Assembly (NCBI GenBank): GCA_032718475.1
Contig: JAUCBJ010005103.1
Coordinates: 1 to 53,559 of the forward strand
Source of the DNA: Nemertoderma westbladi
Lineage: Eukaryota > Xenacoelomorpha > Nemertodermatida > Nemertodermatidae
DNA length: 53,559 nt
Direction of reading: 5' to 3'
A model generated the notes under the pieces. That model did no database searches, was not told where the DNA came from, and saw nothing but the letters and a program-made list of their open reading frames with translations. This document shows, piece after piece, positions 24,846 through 33,735 of this stretch (position 1 is the stretch's first letter; each line of letters opens with the position of its first letter). The position numbers and the translations under genes are program-made.

Positions 24846-25435
24846 TTCCTTTGGGGGCCAGTCGCCAGTCTTTCCTACAACAACTACCTACCTACCTCTA
24901 AAGGAGCCAATGGCGCTAAATGACCATAGACACAAAATAAATTTTAGTGCGTTTGAAAAATCAATTTAATTTAATTAAAAACATCAAGGAAAAGGAACAG
25001 GTTACAATGGCGGTGTTTTCTAACCAAAACAATAAGCTATTAATTATTTCACTTGTGGCCAATGTGCGCCACCATCTGCTATAAAGACGTAGTTTTGTTA
25101 TTAATATTAATAAGTATACAATATACTGTAAATATGTATCCAATAATTCAATTTTTAATTTGTTTTAGACGTGACAGGGAAACGTCCACACACCAAAATA
25201 AAATCACCAACATTTAAAACATTTCTGCACAGTTACCGATCAGCTACACATGAAACGTTTAAGCTACAGTAACTTAGTTTGTTTCTACTGAAATAGTTTG
25301 GTATTTGCATACCTACATGTCATTTAAGGCCCGTTTCCGCGCTGCTTTTTTTTGTTAAAACATTTTCTAGAAATTAATTGCTTCAAGATGAATCTGAGAA
25401 TTTTCGAATGCTAAAACCTAAAATATAGAATAAAG
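24846..25435. other. AT-rich spacer
   Basis: No supported frame or repeat. AGGAACAGGTTACAATGGCG at about 24990 echoes AGGTTAC words found near 22270, 26425 and 31372, possibly a shared mobile-element flank. Confidence 0.35.
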
Positions 25436-25573
25436 CTCCAAAAAAAGCTTGAAAAAAAGCTAAAAAAAAACTTGAAAAAAGTTCAAAAAAAGCTTGAAAA
25501 AAAGCTCAAAAAAAGCCCAAAAAAAGCTTGAAAAAAAGCTAAAAAAAGCTAGAAAAAAAGCTCAAAAAAATGC
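25436..25573. repeat. A-rich AAAAAAAGCT minisatellite
   Basis: Irregular tandem copies of a 12-17 bp purine-rich unit, AAAAAAAGCTTGA or AAAAAAAGCTCA. The strand is almost free of T and C apart from the CT(T) positions. No coding meaning. Confidence 0.85.
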
Positions 25574-26214
25574 TGGGCGAATATCATAATTATCGAATTC
25601 TAGAACTAGAGACGCTGATTAGTAACAAATATAAAGAACCGCCACATTTTAATATCGCTACTAATAATTAAAGTCACAACAAAGTTGATGACAATTTCAC
25701 CAACAATTTATTTAACACCAATTTATATTATGCCACCCCAAATAAATTATTCTTTGAAAATTTTTTAAAACCATTTATGGCTACAGTATTATTAATATAT
25801 CCAGGCTGATTAAGAGATGACGTCATCACCAGATACCGCGAGTACCTACGCGAACGTGACAATAACTTTATTTATTAATAATACAAATAATAATAATAAT
25901 ATTGCAGAATCTTTTCTGGATGACCCCGGATTTAACAATTGCTTTTTGAAGTTTGCCGGTCAGCGTAATAGACATGTTATTAGTCGGGCGACCGCCCACG
26001 GGTTTAACCACCTCATCTGCTTCAACCAACTCCTGTACAGTGCTCTATCGTGCGCTGAACTGCAACGATTACCTTACACTTTCCCGTTTCACATTCAATA
26101 ACTATTAATATATTTTATCGTATTGAAAAGTATTAGGTATTATTATTTTATTATACAAACAAACTGTTCTTTTATCAATTGTCCAATTTATTATCCTTAC
26201 CATAATAAAAGACA
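25574..26214. other. Spacer with unsupported 94-codon frame
   Basis: An open frame at 25817-26101 (plus) includes an AAT-rich microsatellite read as Asn repeats and has no domain. I do not call it a gene. The rest is AT-rich. Confidence 0.35.
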
Positions 26215-26345
26215 AACATTTCAAAATAAACATAAATTCTCCTATATAAAAATAAACAAAAATTCCCCCAAAATAAATGCATATTTCCCCAAATTAAATA
26301 CATATTTTCCCAAAATAGATGCACATTGCCCACAAACTTTATACG
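26215..26345. repeat. Degenerate ~22-bp tandem repeat
   Basis: Diverged tandem copies with the core CCCCAAAATAAATGCATATTT (for example TCCCCAAATTAAATACATAT, TTCCCAAAATAGATGCACAT). About five copies; strongly AT-rich. Confidence 0.6.
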
Positions 26346-26490
26346 TAGCCTACCTAACTTAATACAGTATAACGCAAATTAATCTCCTGTGAAAATTATT
26401 TTCAAAGTACCAATTGAGGAAGTGGTACAGGTTACTGAGGCTGACTTAATGAGACTACTAACAAGTGTAGGGAAGGAAGGTACTGGTTAC

Positions 26491-26524
26491 ACGGCCCTTA
26501 AATGCCAAAACCGACCAACTCATT
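26491..26524 (+). repeat. Internal copy of the element terminus
   Basis: ACGGCCCTTAAATGCCAAAA followed by CCGACCAACTCATTTTT matches the outer ends at 22518 and 31322 (minus). It marks the start of a second unit within the large inverted-repeat structure. Confidence 0.6.
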
Positions 26525-27458
26525 TTTGCATAGTTTTGAGAAAAAAGCAAAATACATACCAGGCCTGACATTTGAATCCTGATTGGTGGAAATCCTGTGA
26601 AATGATGTCATTAGGTAAGTTATAGTTATAGAATTCTTTGAACAGCATATTTTTAACTGAAACTTCTATCTACATAGTGTAATGTGAATTAGAGCGTATT
26701 TGCTTTTATGTTTTCATAGACATTTCGATGGCATCTTGACGAACAGTCGTATTGGCAACTTTTGCGATTTTGACTTTATTGGGTATTTGAGTTCATAAAA
26801 GGTGGAACTATGTTTTGACAAAAGGTCGTATTCATATCTTCAGTATTAAACACTATACAGTAAAAAGCAAACAGCCTTATATGGTATTTCTAACAATTTT
26901 AATTTGACGAAAGGTCGTATAAGAAAAATTTTCCAAAACGTCTGTTCGTCAAAAAGTTAGTCAATGATTATCTTGTAATACGACCTATTAATGTTTATAA
27001 AAATATGAACTAAAATGTAAGAAACCTTACTAATATTGTTATATTGATGTTTTATTTATATTTCAATATGCAATATTAACTAATTTGCCCAAAACAATGA
27101 GAGTAGAGTTGAACTTGACAGAAAATTTATGACACATTTATTTATGCAAGTGGGTGGGTACAACACTGTGCTCATATTGTAAAGTAATAAAGTTATTGTT
27201 GGACGTGAAACACAAAACACTAAAGGCAATCCAAAGGCTCCACTCTCGCTCTCTTGGCTGTTAATATAAGGCAGAGATGATGCCACACTTACTTCCAATG
27301 TTAAATACTCTCATTATACAACACTTTTCTTTATCTCCCCAGAAGATCAACATTTAACTCTCCAGGGGAAAATCGATGGAAATAACAGCTTATTAGAAGC
27401 AAAAATGAAACTGTAACTTCTCTTTCGATTATTGTTGTGTTGGTTAGAATAACCAGTC
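26525..27458. other. Region of iterated TTGACGAAAGGTCGTAT-type motifs
   Basis: Contains TTGACGAACAGTCGTATT (26737), TTGACAAAAGGTCGTATTC (26815), TTGACGAAAGGTCGTAT (26905) and the inverse ACGTCTGTTCGTCAAA (26939). The segment 26722-26751 is an inverted copy of 29306-29335. No gene is supported; the 72-codon minus frame at 27080-27298 has no domain. Confidence 0.55.
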
Positions 27459-27911
27459 TTACTGACATTCATAAGACATGCATAAGATTAGTTGAGTACT
27501 TGTTGTTAAGTTTTCCAATATGTTTGATGAATTACTGATGTGGAGTGGAAGGGAAAGATAAAATTGCGAATACATGGCGGGTATCACTGGTGTATTACCA
27601 GTACAGAGCGAAACGAGGTCATCATACTTTCCAGTAGCCAATCGTGGAGCTGAAGAATATGCTTTAGCTATAGCTGAAATATATCTTTTTTCTCGAATTT
27701 TGGGAAGAGTAATGGCATCAAATTCCGGTTGTTGATGCATATTCTTGAAGTAAATTTTATCCGTTGTTGGTGTTATGGTGTTCTTGTTGTTAATTTCCAG
27801 TTGGGTTTTAGTTTTATAAAAGTTTAGTGAAAAATTTATTTTTTTAGCGATTTCGCGCTTGTTTATGTGTGCTTTAATGTATACAAATGATGAACTGATG
27901 GCGGACTCCAT
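27459..27911 (-). CDS. Unidentified small protein, possibly a DNA-transposon protein remnant
   Basis: A minus-strand frame of 150 codons from ATG at 27911. The N-terminal half is basic and lysine-rich (HINKREIAKKINF). The C-terminal half includes EFDAITLPKIREKR and then SSAPRLATGKYDDLVSLC followed by VIPAMYSQFYLSLP. The last pattern (a proline, a DL-x-SLC step, then a VIP-x(2)-Y/F-x(2)-FY-x-SLP end) resembles the C-terminus of uncharacterised proteins I associate with animal DNA transposons. That is recollection-based inference, not a family assignment. A LINE (27934-28967) is inserted 22 bp upstream of the ATG, so upstream exons or promoter would be separated. The residues before the ATG in the same frame are antisense to the LINE. 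Confidence 0.35.
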   Translation of the reverse strand: MESAISSSFVYIKAHINKREIAKKINFSLNFYKTKTQLEINNKNTITPTTDKIYFKNMHQQPEFDAITLPKIREKRYISAIAKAYSSAPRLATGKYDDLVSLCTGNTPVIPAMYSQFYLSLPLHISNSSNILENLTTSTQLILCMSYECQ

Positions 27912-27933
27912 GTAGACCCTACGGTAGGAAAAC

Positions 27934-28967
27934 AGGAGTGCTAAACAGACCATTATTGAATGTTTGCAACCGGATGTTAAAAGGGGAAAAGCCACCACCA
28001 ATTTGGACTAAAGGTCAACTAAAGCCTCTCCCCAAGAAAGGAGACCTCGGTATACCAACAAACTATCGTGGGATCTGTCTGCTTGTGGTAGCTGCCAAAA
28101 TATACAATAAAATGATTCTATATAGGATTAGGCCTCACATAGAGAAACTACTGCGTAAGAGCCAAAACGGATTTCGACCAAGTAGATCAACAATAGCTCA
28201 GATACTTGCACTACGGAGACTGATTGAAGGAATTAAGTCGAAGAATCTCCCCGCAGTCATGACTTTTGTGGACTTCAAGAAGGCATTCGACTCCATCCAT
28301 AGAGGCAAAATGCTTGAAATCCTAAGAGCTTATGGAATACCAGAAGTAATTGTTGCTGGCATTGGATTGTTATATTGTGACACAGAAGCGCGGGTACTCT
28401 CACCAGATGGTGAAACTGAGTTTTTCTCAATCCTGGCTGGGGTACTGCAAGGTGATACATTAGCACCATTACTATTTGTAATTGTGCTGGATTACGCAAT
28501 GAGGACAGCCACAAAGGGTGAAGACCTGGGATTCACACTTCAAGAACGCAGAAGTAGTAGATATCCGGCAACTACAGTCACAGACACCGACTTTGCGGAT
28601 GACATCGCCCTGCTCTCTAATACGCATAGCAGATGCACAGCTTCTACTAAATAAAGTGGAGAGGGCTGCTAAGGAGGTTGGATTGCATATAAATGCTACC
28701 AAGACCGAATTCATGACCTTTAATGTTGATGGAAACTTGACAACCATTAATAGTAATCAACTAAGGAAGGTTGACGACTTCCAGTACCTTGGATCATGGA
28801 TAGAGAGTAGCAAAAAGGACATAGAAGTTAGGAAAGCAAAGGCTTGGGTATTTCTGGCAACCAACTCATGGAAAGCGTAGTCGTTGCGACAACTATGGAG
28901 AATCGGGAAGCCTGGAAGGATCTCATTTCCACTGTCCGAGTTCGCTCGACCTAGTAGAGTAGTAGTT
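27934..28967 (+). mobile_element. Damaged LINE copy 3
   Basis: A plus-strand non-LTR element fragment, 5'-truncated, ending in a short TAG-rich tail (CTAGTAGAGTAGTAGTTAG) like the (AGT)n tail of copies 1 and 2. It belongs to the same broad type but is a clearly diverged subfamily. An imperfect 8-bp duplication flanks it: AGGAAAAC at 27926-27933 and AGCAAAAC at 28968-28975. Confidence 0.8.
27938..28947 (+). pseudogene. LINE reverse transcriptase, frameshifted and internally deleted
   Basis: The RT begins after the N-terminal part is lost. Visible blocks: QLKPLPKKGDLGIPTNYRG, QNGFRPSRSTIAQILALRR, catalytic VDFKKAFDSI, GVLQGDTLAPLLFVIVLDY, and FADDIALLSN. An extra base near 28625 breaks the frame: the first frame ends at 28654, and the homologous sequence continues in another frame as IADAQLLLNKVERAAKEVGL to a stop at 28880. 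The C-terminal 'finger and helix' region present in copy 1 (LLYGSPCW and beyond) is absent. Yet a LINE-like terminus NREAWKDLISTVRVRST precedes the tail, so there is also an internal deletion around 28860-28895. The copy is non-functional. Confidence 0.85.
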
Positions 28968-28975
28968 AGCAAAAC

Positions 28976-29401
28976 TATAATTAATTATATTCAGAATTAC
29001 AATGGAGGACCTTATTGCTCCATTGTGAACCGGGCTTATGCTATAAGTAAAAATATAGTACTTGACTTATTTTGGCAAAAGCCCTTGATATTTTTTTGAC
29101 GAAACGGCGTATTTCAAATATGACGTCATTAAATGACGTCATACTCTTCAAATAAAAAAAATTACATTTTTTCTGAAAGCTCTCATCAAAATTGTTGTTA
29201 CAATGAAATATGAAGCGGTTTTATAAAGTTGATTGCAAGTTATGCATAATTAAAAAAACTAAAAATTTTCAAACGCCATTTTCTCAAAATCATCAAAACA
29301 TGACATACGACTGTTCGTCAAGGTGCCATCGATTTGTTTGCCAAAACCGTCTATCTCAGATATAAATGATCTGTTTTGGCATGTATACATTTTTTGTTTA
29401 A
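28976..29401. other. Right part of the nested unit
   Basis: Includes TTGACGAAACGGCGTATTTC at 29095, a TGACGTCATTAAATGACGTCA palindrome region at 29121-29142, the inverted match 29306-29335 to 26722-26751, and GCCAAAACCGTCTATCTCAG at 29339. No coding frame is supported. Confidence 0.5.
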
Positions 29402-29427
29402 GGGGGGGGGGGGGGGGGGGGGGGGGG
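29402..29427 (+). repeat. G26 homopolymer
   Basis: A run of 26 G flanked by GTTTAA and TAAACCATTTTGG. It is an inverted partner of the C-run at 30135-30159. It can form G-quadruplex and is prone to length change and sequencing error. Confidence 0.85.
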
Positions 29428-30134
29428 TAAACCATTTTGGTCCAAAATATGCCGAAATTTCTTTATGGTCTATTATAATGCACCATTGAATGGTGTTTCC
29501 AAATCTGACAACCGCTATTTAATAGCTCTTTTAGTTTTCAAGTTATAACAATTTCCATTTAGGGATTCCTATTGAAATTACTATTACTATGTATAATGAA
29601 AGGTCGATTATCTCCAAATATTTTTTTTATGAAATTGTCAACTTCAAAACCCTACTACTTCTACAATTTTTGAGCAATTAGTCTGAAACTTTCTGTGGGT
29701 GTACTACATAGCCACCCTGCATAAAAGTATCAGACAACTTTTCGAAATCTTTTGTTAATAAAATTTAATACTATTTATAACAAACCTAAAATTTAGCTAA
29801 ATTTGCAGCGCTACTAGTGGTGCAGTAATTATTTTCACAAAATTTCGCCTGAGAGTTATGTTGCCCCATCTTTGATCTATCATATAAAAAAACTTTCATG
29901 TGATTAGATTCAAAACTGTAAAAGCCTTAGGGTTTTAAGCGCAACTTTTCAAGTTTTTTTTATTGTTAACTAGTATTAACTAATATTAAATGAGCGAAAA
30001 ATTCATTGTTTCTGACCTTTCATGTAGAATAGCATCTTTTTTTAGGCACCTATATTCCAAATTTTAGCCAAAACCAAACAATTTTGAATCGCTGAGAGTG
30101 ATAAATCGAAGAGTTGTCCGAAAATGGTGTAATT
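29428..30134. other. AT-rich spacer between G-run and C-run
   Basis: About 700 bp with no open frame or recognisable repeat. It would be the loop if the two G/C runs pair. Confidence 0.4.
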
Positions 30135-30159
30135 CCCCCCCCCCCCCCCCCCCCCCCCC
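30135..30159 (+). repeat. C25 homopolymer
   Basis: A run of 25 C flanked by GGTGTAATT and AAACACC. On the minus strand this is TGTTT plus G-run, echoing GTTTAA plus G-run at 29402. Confidence 0.85.
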
Positions 30160-30220
30160 AAACACCAAATCTCACATAATAAAAACCCTATCTGGCCCGG
30201 CTATTTTTAATACGTAATTG

Positions 30221-31322
30221 GTTAGAACACAAAAATATGTTGTATTTGGTTTGATAATTCCGAAGGTATACGGGTTTTCGAGGTCGCTGATCACGATGGA
30301 ACTTTTTAAAAATATTTATGGTAAGTCAAACGTCATTTTTTGTGCCATTCTGATGCCCCAGGATGAAAATTAGAAGTAGCAAAAATTTCAAACTGTTAAA
30401 TTGTGCCTTTTTTGGTAATTATGAAGCAATACTGGTTTTCAAGGTACAGCTGATCAAGATACATCTCGTTAAAAATCTTTAGTTTTTTAGCTTTAGTTTT
30501 TAGTGCTTGTCTGGTGGGACGAAAAATGCAATTGTAGCATAAAACTTACTAAGACAAAAAATTGAATTTGGTTGGATAATACGATATTTTTGAGTCTCAT
30601 ATTCGTGATCAGCGTCTCAGAAAACCCATAATGTCATATAATAAGGTTGATTTAGCAATGACATTTATTAACAAATTTGTTCTATACTTATATTTTTCGT
30701 GCCACACATTGACACATATCTAAAAATGCCGTAATCAACAAGGTACGATATATTTCAGTCATAAAATGTAGGTGTAGGAAAAATATTGGTGATGGGTGCC
30801 AGAAAGGGACCACAGCACGAAAATTAACGTGTTTGCCATGTTGGATAGCCCATTAAATTTTAGAAACTAGTAAAACTACTGTAGGTACTAGTAAAAGCAT
30901 AATTGTAGGCTATAAGGCAAGTTTAGAGTCATTATTGTATTGTAGATCATAGCATAGAGATAGACTGTTTTGGTAAATACAAATGAATAATTATGAGATA
31001 TTGAATCCAACGATAGACGGTTTCGGTATAAAGGAAACCATAAATTCAAACTTAATGTTTAATCCCAAATCAACCCAAGTAAAGATAGACGGTTTTGGGA
31101 TTTACTCCTGCACCTTTACTAACCCGCACGTTAACTTTTGTTTTATTATTGACAGAAGTTGAGATAGACGGTTTTGGAAAAAACAGGACTAACTCCTTAG
31201 GACTTCATAACTACGTCTTAAGACTAGAAAGGTGCACCTAGTTTTCCTGATTCCAAATATATGCATTTATGTCATCTTTCGAAAAAAAATTGACTTAGAC
31301 GGTTTTGGCCTGTAAGGGCCGT
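30221..31322 (-). repeat. Right arm of the large inverted repeat
   Basis: Inverted partner of 22518-23915. Ordered marker matches include GTTTGATAATTC, GATGCCCCAGGATGAAAA, GTCTGGTGGGACGAAAAATG, AACAAGGTACGATATATTTC, ATTGGTGATGGGTGCCAGAA, TTGGATAGCCCATTAAATTT and AATTGACTTAGACGG. It lacks the 18-bp minisatellite. It carries four AGATAGACGG(T)TTTGG-type motifs between 30960 and 31310. Confidence 0.8.
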
Positions 31323-31407
31323 ACAATGGCGACCTTTTCTAATACCGATTGAGGAAAATAGGTAGGTTACTGAGGCGGACAACAATACACGATATCATTA
31401 ACAATAT
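31323..31407. other. Flank of the element and LINE target
   Basis: ACCGATTGAGGAA followed by AGGTTACTGAGGCGGAC (31345-31380) is repeated in diverged form at 26411-26443 (CCAATTGAGGAAG ... AGGTTACTGAGGCTGAC). Each copy lies next to an element terminus, so it may be a shared flank or part of the element. Confidence 0.45.
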
Positions 31408-31417
31408 AGCTGTACAT
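31408..31417 (+). repeat. Target-site duplication AGCTGTACAT of LINE copy 2
   Basis: AGCTGTACAT at 31408-31417 recurs exactly at 31962-31971, flanking the LINE fragment. Confidence 0.9.
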
Positions 31418-31961
31418 TACTACTAGGATCGGCATGCTGCATTGCAGCTGCATTTTTAAGAATGCTGTGCCGGCTTGTCAACAAAATTGCACCGCCACAA
31501 CTCCCTATCACCCATGACATTTGCTAGATCATCCGCATCTTTAAGGCCAGTGTCCTTTAAGATGCGTCTCAAGAAAGTCATGGGCTGTCCACCATGCTTA
31601 TTCACTCCATGAGGCTGCCAAAGTACAAGATTATGCACTGGCTGGTCCTCACGGCGAAAGCAATGTCCTGCAAAGCGGAGGCGATTTTGTTCTAGTGTCA
31701 AGCTTGGGGGAACCAATGAGACACCTCCAATGTTATATAGTGTCTGGTTGGAGATGTGTGCATTGTACTTAACACAATGTACCCGGCGTAGCATTCTTGT
31801 GAATGTGCCATCCAGAGATTTGGTGTCCTCAGCAGTTAGAGCCCAGCATGGACTCCCGTAGAGGAGTACTGGAACTACTGCTGCTCTAAATAATCGGACC
31901 TTAAGTTTCCGATTAATTCTAGGTGACTTCCAAATCCTGGAAAGCCTATTCAAGGCTGCCC
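31418..31961 (-). mobile_element. 5'-truncated LINE, copy 2
   Basis: A minus-strand copy of the same LINE as 18190-19752, keeping only the last ~540 bp plus a short TACTACTAGG tail. About eight substitutions by eye separate the two copies over this length. Perfect 10-bp duplications flank it. Confidence 0.93.
31456..31961 (-). pseudogene. LINE C-terminal ORF fragment
   Basis: Encodes the C-terminal part of the same protein as copy 1, starting at AALNRLSRIWKSPRINRKLK and running through LLYGSPCWALT and GHCFRREDQPVHNL to the same stop. It has no RT catalytic motifs. The first few codons that open the frame upstream come from the target duplication, not the element. Confidence 0.9.
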
Positions 31962-31971
31962 AGCTGTACAT

Positions 31972-32504
31972 AAAATATTAATAAACAACAAATATTTGTA
32001 TGTATGGTAAATAGCGAATGCAGTTGAATAAATAAAGTTGCCACAATAACTATTTAATTAAGTAGTGGCAAAAAATTATACTTTTTTGTCGAGCGTAGCG
32101 ATACAACTAAGATAATTGTTACTTTTTTCCACCACTTACGTCGTTTTATTTGTTGTAAGTCTTCTTACTTTTATCTTGGCCTATTTCAGCATATTTTAAT
32201 ATCGTCCATCGAAGCTTCTTCCATAGTGATATACCGTTATATAAAGCGAAATAGCAAAATAGGTAATATGGCCTATATTACATATCCTATATGGCCTATT
32301 ATGATATTATAATATTTTTTATTATAATATAATAATTCTAATATTAAATAACCCGTGGATATCATCAGCGTAATCTATTTAAATGCAATATTATTATTAA
32401 TGTCATGGAAATTACTTTGAAATTTAATTCGAACATAATTGTTTTGGTTGACAAAAAAAGTGACTTTCAACAAATAAATAGGATTATTATTCGATAAAAA
32501 AAAG
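31972..32504. other. AT-rich spacer with a hairpin
   Basis: No gene. GTAGTGGCAAAAAATTATAC (32061-32080) and TTGTTACTTTTTTCCACCAC (about 32117-32136) form an imperfect inverted repeat around GTCGAGCGTAGCGATAC, a word of the same type as GCACGAGCGAAGCGAGTGG in the fold-back cluster downstream. The rest is TA-rich. Confidence 0.4.
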
Positions 32505-33735
32505 TAAACGGAAAACACCGCTTTTTTCACTCATTTTCAATTTAGCGAAATTCGACTATTCTGTCCGAGTGTTTGAGTTTTACAAGAGTTGGGATGTTTG
32601 TAGCACGAGCGAAGCGAGTGGTAAAATGCCAACGAGTGGAAAACTCAACAAACGAGGGCAGAATAACTGAATTTTGCTAAAGAATATGAGTGGAAAATAG
32701 TGTTTTCCGTTACGTTTTTATATCGAATATATTGTTTTATTTGAAAAAGGTTCTTTTTCCCACTAATATTTTTTAAATTGAGTTGATTAATCTAACCTTT
32801 TTTTTCACTAATTTCCAGAAAACTAGATAAAAAAGTTTTTTTTTAACTAATTTTAGCTTACTGTACAGCTACAGTAGCTCACACAATCTTCCCTCTGTAC
32901 AGTACCGGTACTTGTAACACAGTAGGTCTAGTACTGACTGACTGTACAGTACTCTGGTACTACAGTACTGTCTGAATACTATCTGAATACTGGAATTGGT
33001 GATAGTGGACAGACTTGTCCCATCCTCAGATCCTACAGAATGGCTGTTAGCAGTACCGGGCCTGGTGGTAGGCCTAAATATTGATCAATGAGCAAGATGA
33101 CGCGATGTTTTCGGAGCTAAAGCCTCAGAAATCTTAGGATATCTATCTAAAAGCGTGGGCAGCATTAGATTAAAATAGTATTATACGTCGTAAACAATGA
33201 TAACGCTGGTTAATTTTTTTCAAATAAAACAATATATTCGATATAAAAACGTAACGGAAAACTCTATTTTCCACTCATTTACTTTAGCAAAATTCAGTTA
33301 TTCTGCTCTCGTGTGTTGAGTTTTACACGAGTTGGCAGGGTTTTAGCACGAGCGATGCGAGTGTTAAAATGCTACGTGTTGAATTTCGCTAAATTGAAAA
33401 TGAGTGAAAAAAAGCGGTGTTTTCCGCTTAAATATCACCGTCAGCGATATCACTGTTTACGACGTATTTCGATATGTTACTATATTTTAATACGGAATCT
33501 GAAATAAATATATATAACTAACGCAACTTGAAAAATCTTCTAAAATTGAAATACAAAAATAAAATAATTTGATAGTTTAAAATTAGTTAAAAAAATGACT
33601 TTTTTAAACTAATTTTCCACAAAATTAGTTAAAAAAATACTTTTTAACTAATTTTCTGAAAATTAGTGAAAAAAGTTAGATTAATTAACTCAATGTTAAA
33701 AATATTAGTGCGAAAAAGCCTTTTTCAAATAATAT
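32505..33735. repeat. Fold-back repeat cluster
   Basis: The segment 32505-32745 is the inverted complement of 33215-33430; markers are GGAAAACACCGC, CACTCATTTTCAATTTAGCG and TATCGAATATATTGTTTTAT. The neighbouring 32745-32865 (CACTAATATTTTTTAAATTG ...) is inverted at 33605-33735. The arms carry GCACGAGCGAAGCGAGTGG words. The pieces are not in simple palindrome order, so at least three copies of a fold-back element are rearranged here. No protein is encoded. Confidence 0.75.
33183..33467. mobile_element. MITE-like element, 285 bp, with ~28-bp terminal inverted repeats
   Basis: ATACGTCGTAAACAATGATA at 33183-33202 is matched inverted by TATCACTGTTTACGACGTAT at 33448-33467, with the homology running inward a further 8 bp (CGCTG). 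The interior includes one arm of the fold-back cluster (33215-33430). It encodes no protein. No clear target duplication was found. Confidence 0.6.

Larger units (their letters stand above)
22518..31322. mobile_element. Candidate large DNA transposon with ~1.1-1.4 kb inverted arms
   Basis: The outer ends are inverted copies: ACGGCCCTTACA at 22518-22529 and TGTAAGGGCCGT at 31311-31322. Homology continues inward for about 1.4 kb on the left and 1.1 kb on the right, around a 6.3-kb centre. Shared markers include AAAACCGTCTAAGTCAATTT, AATGGGCTATCC, GGCACCCATCACCAATATTT and GTATACCTT. A further copy of the terminus (ACGGCCCTTAAATGCC) lies inside at 26491, so a second, nested or rearranged unit is present. 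The centre has a small transposon-like ORF (27459-27911, minus) and a LINE insertion, but no transposase with a recognisable catalytic core. No convincing target duplication was seen at the ends. It could instead be two inverted solo elements. Confidence 0.6.

Noticed and set aside
25817-26101. 94-codon plus-strand gene
   Set aside because: Contains an AAT microsatellite; no domain, no conserved context.
22518-31322. Assembly-made palindrome
   Set aside because: The arms differ by many substitutions, indels and a private minisatellite, so they are genuinely old copies.
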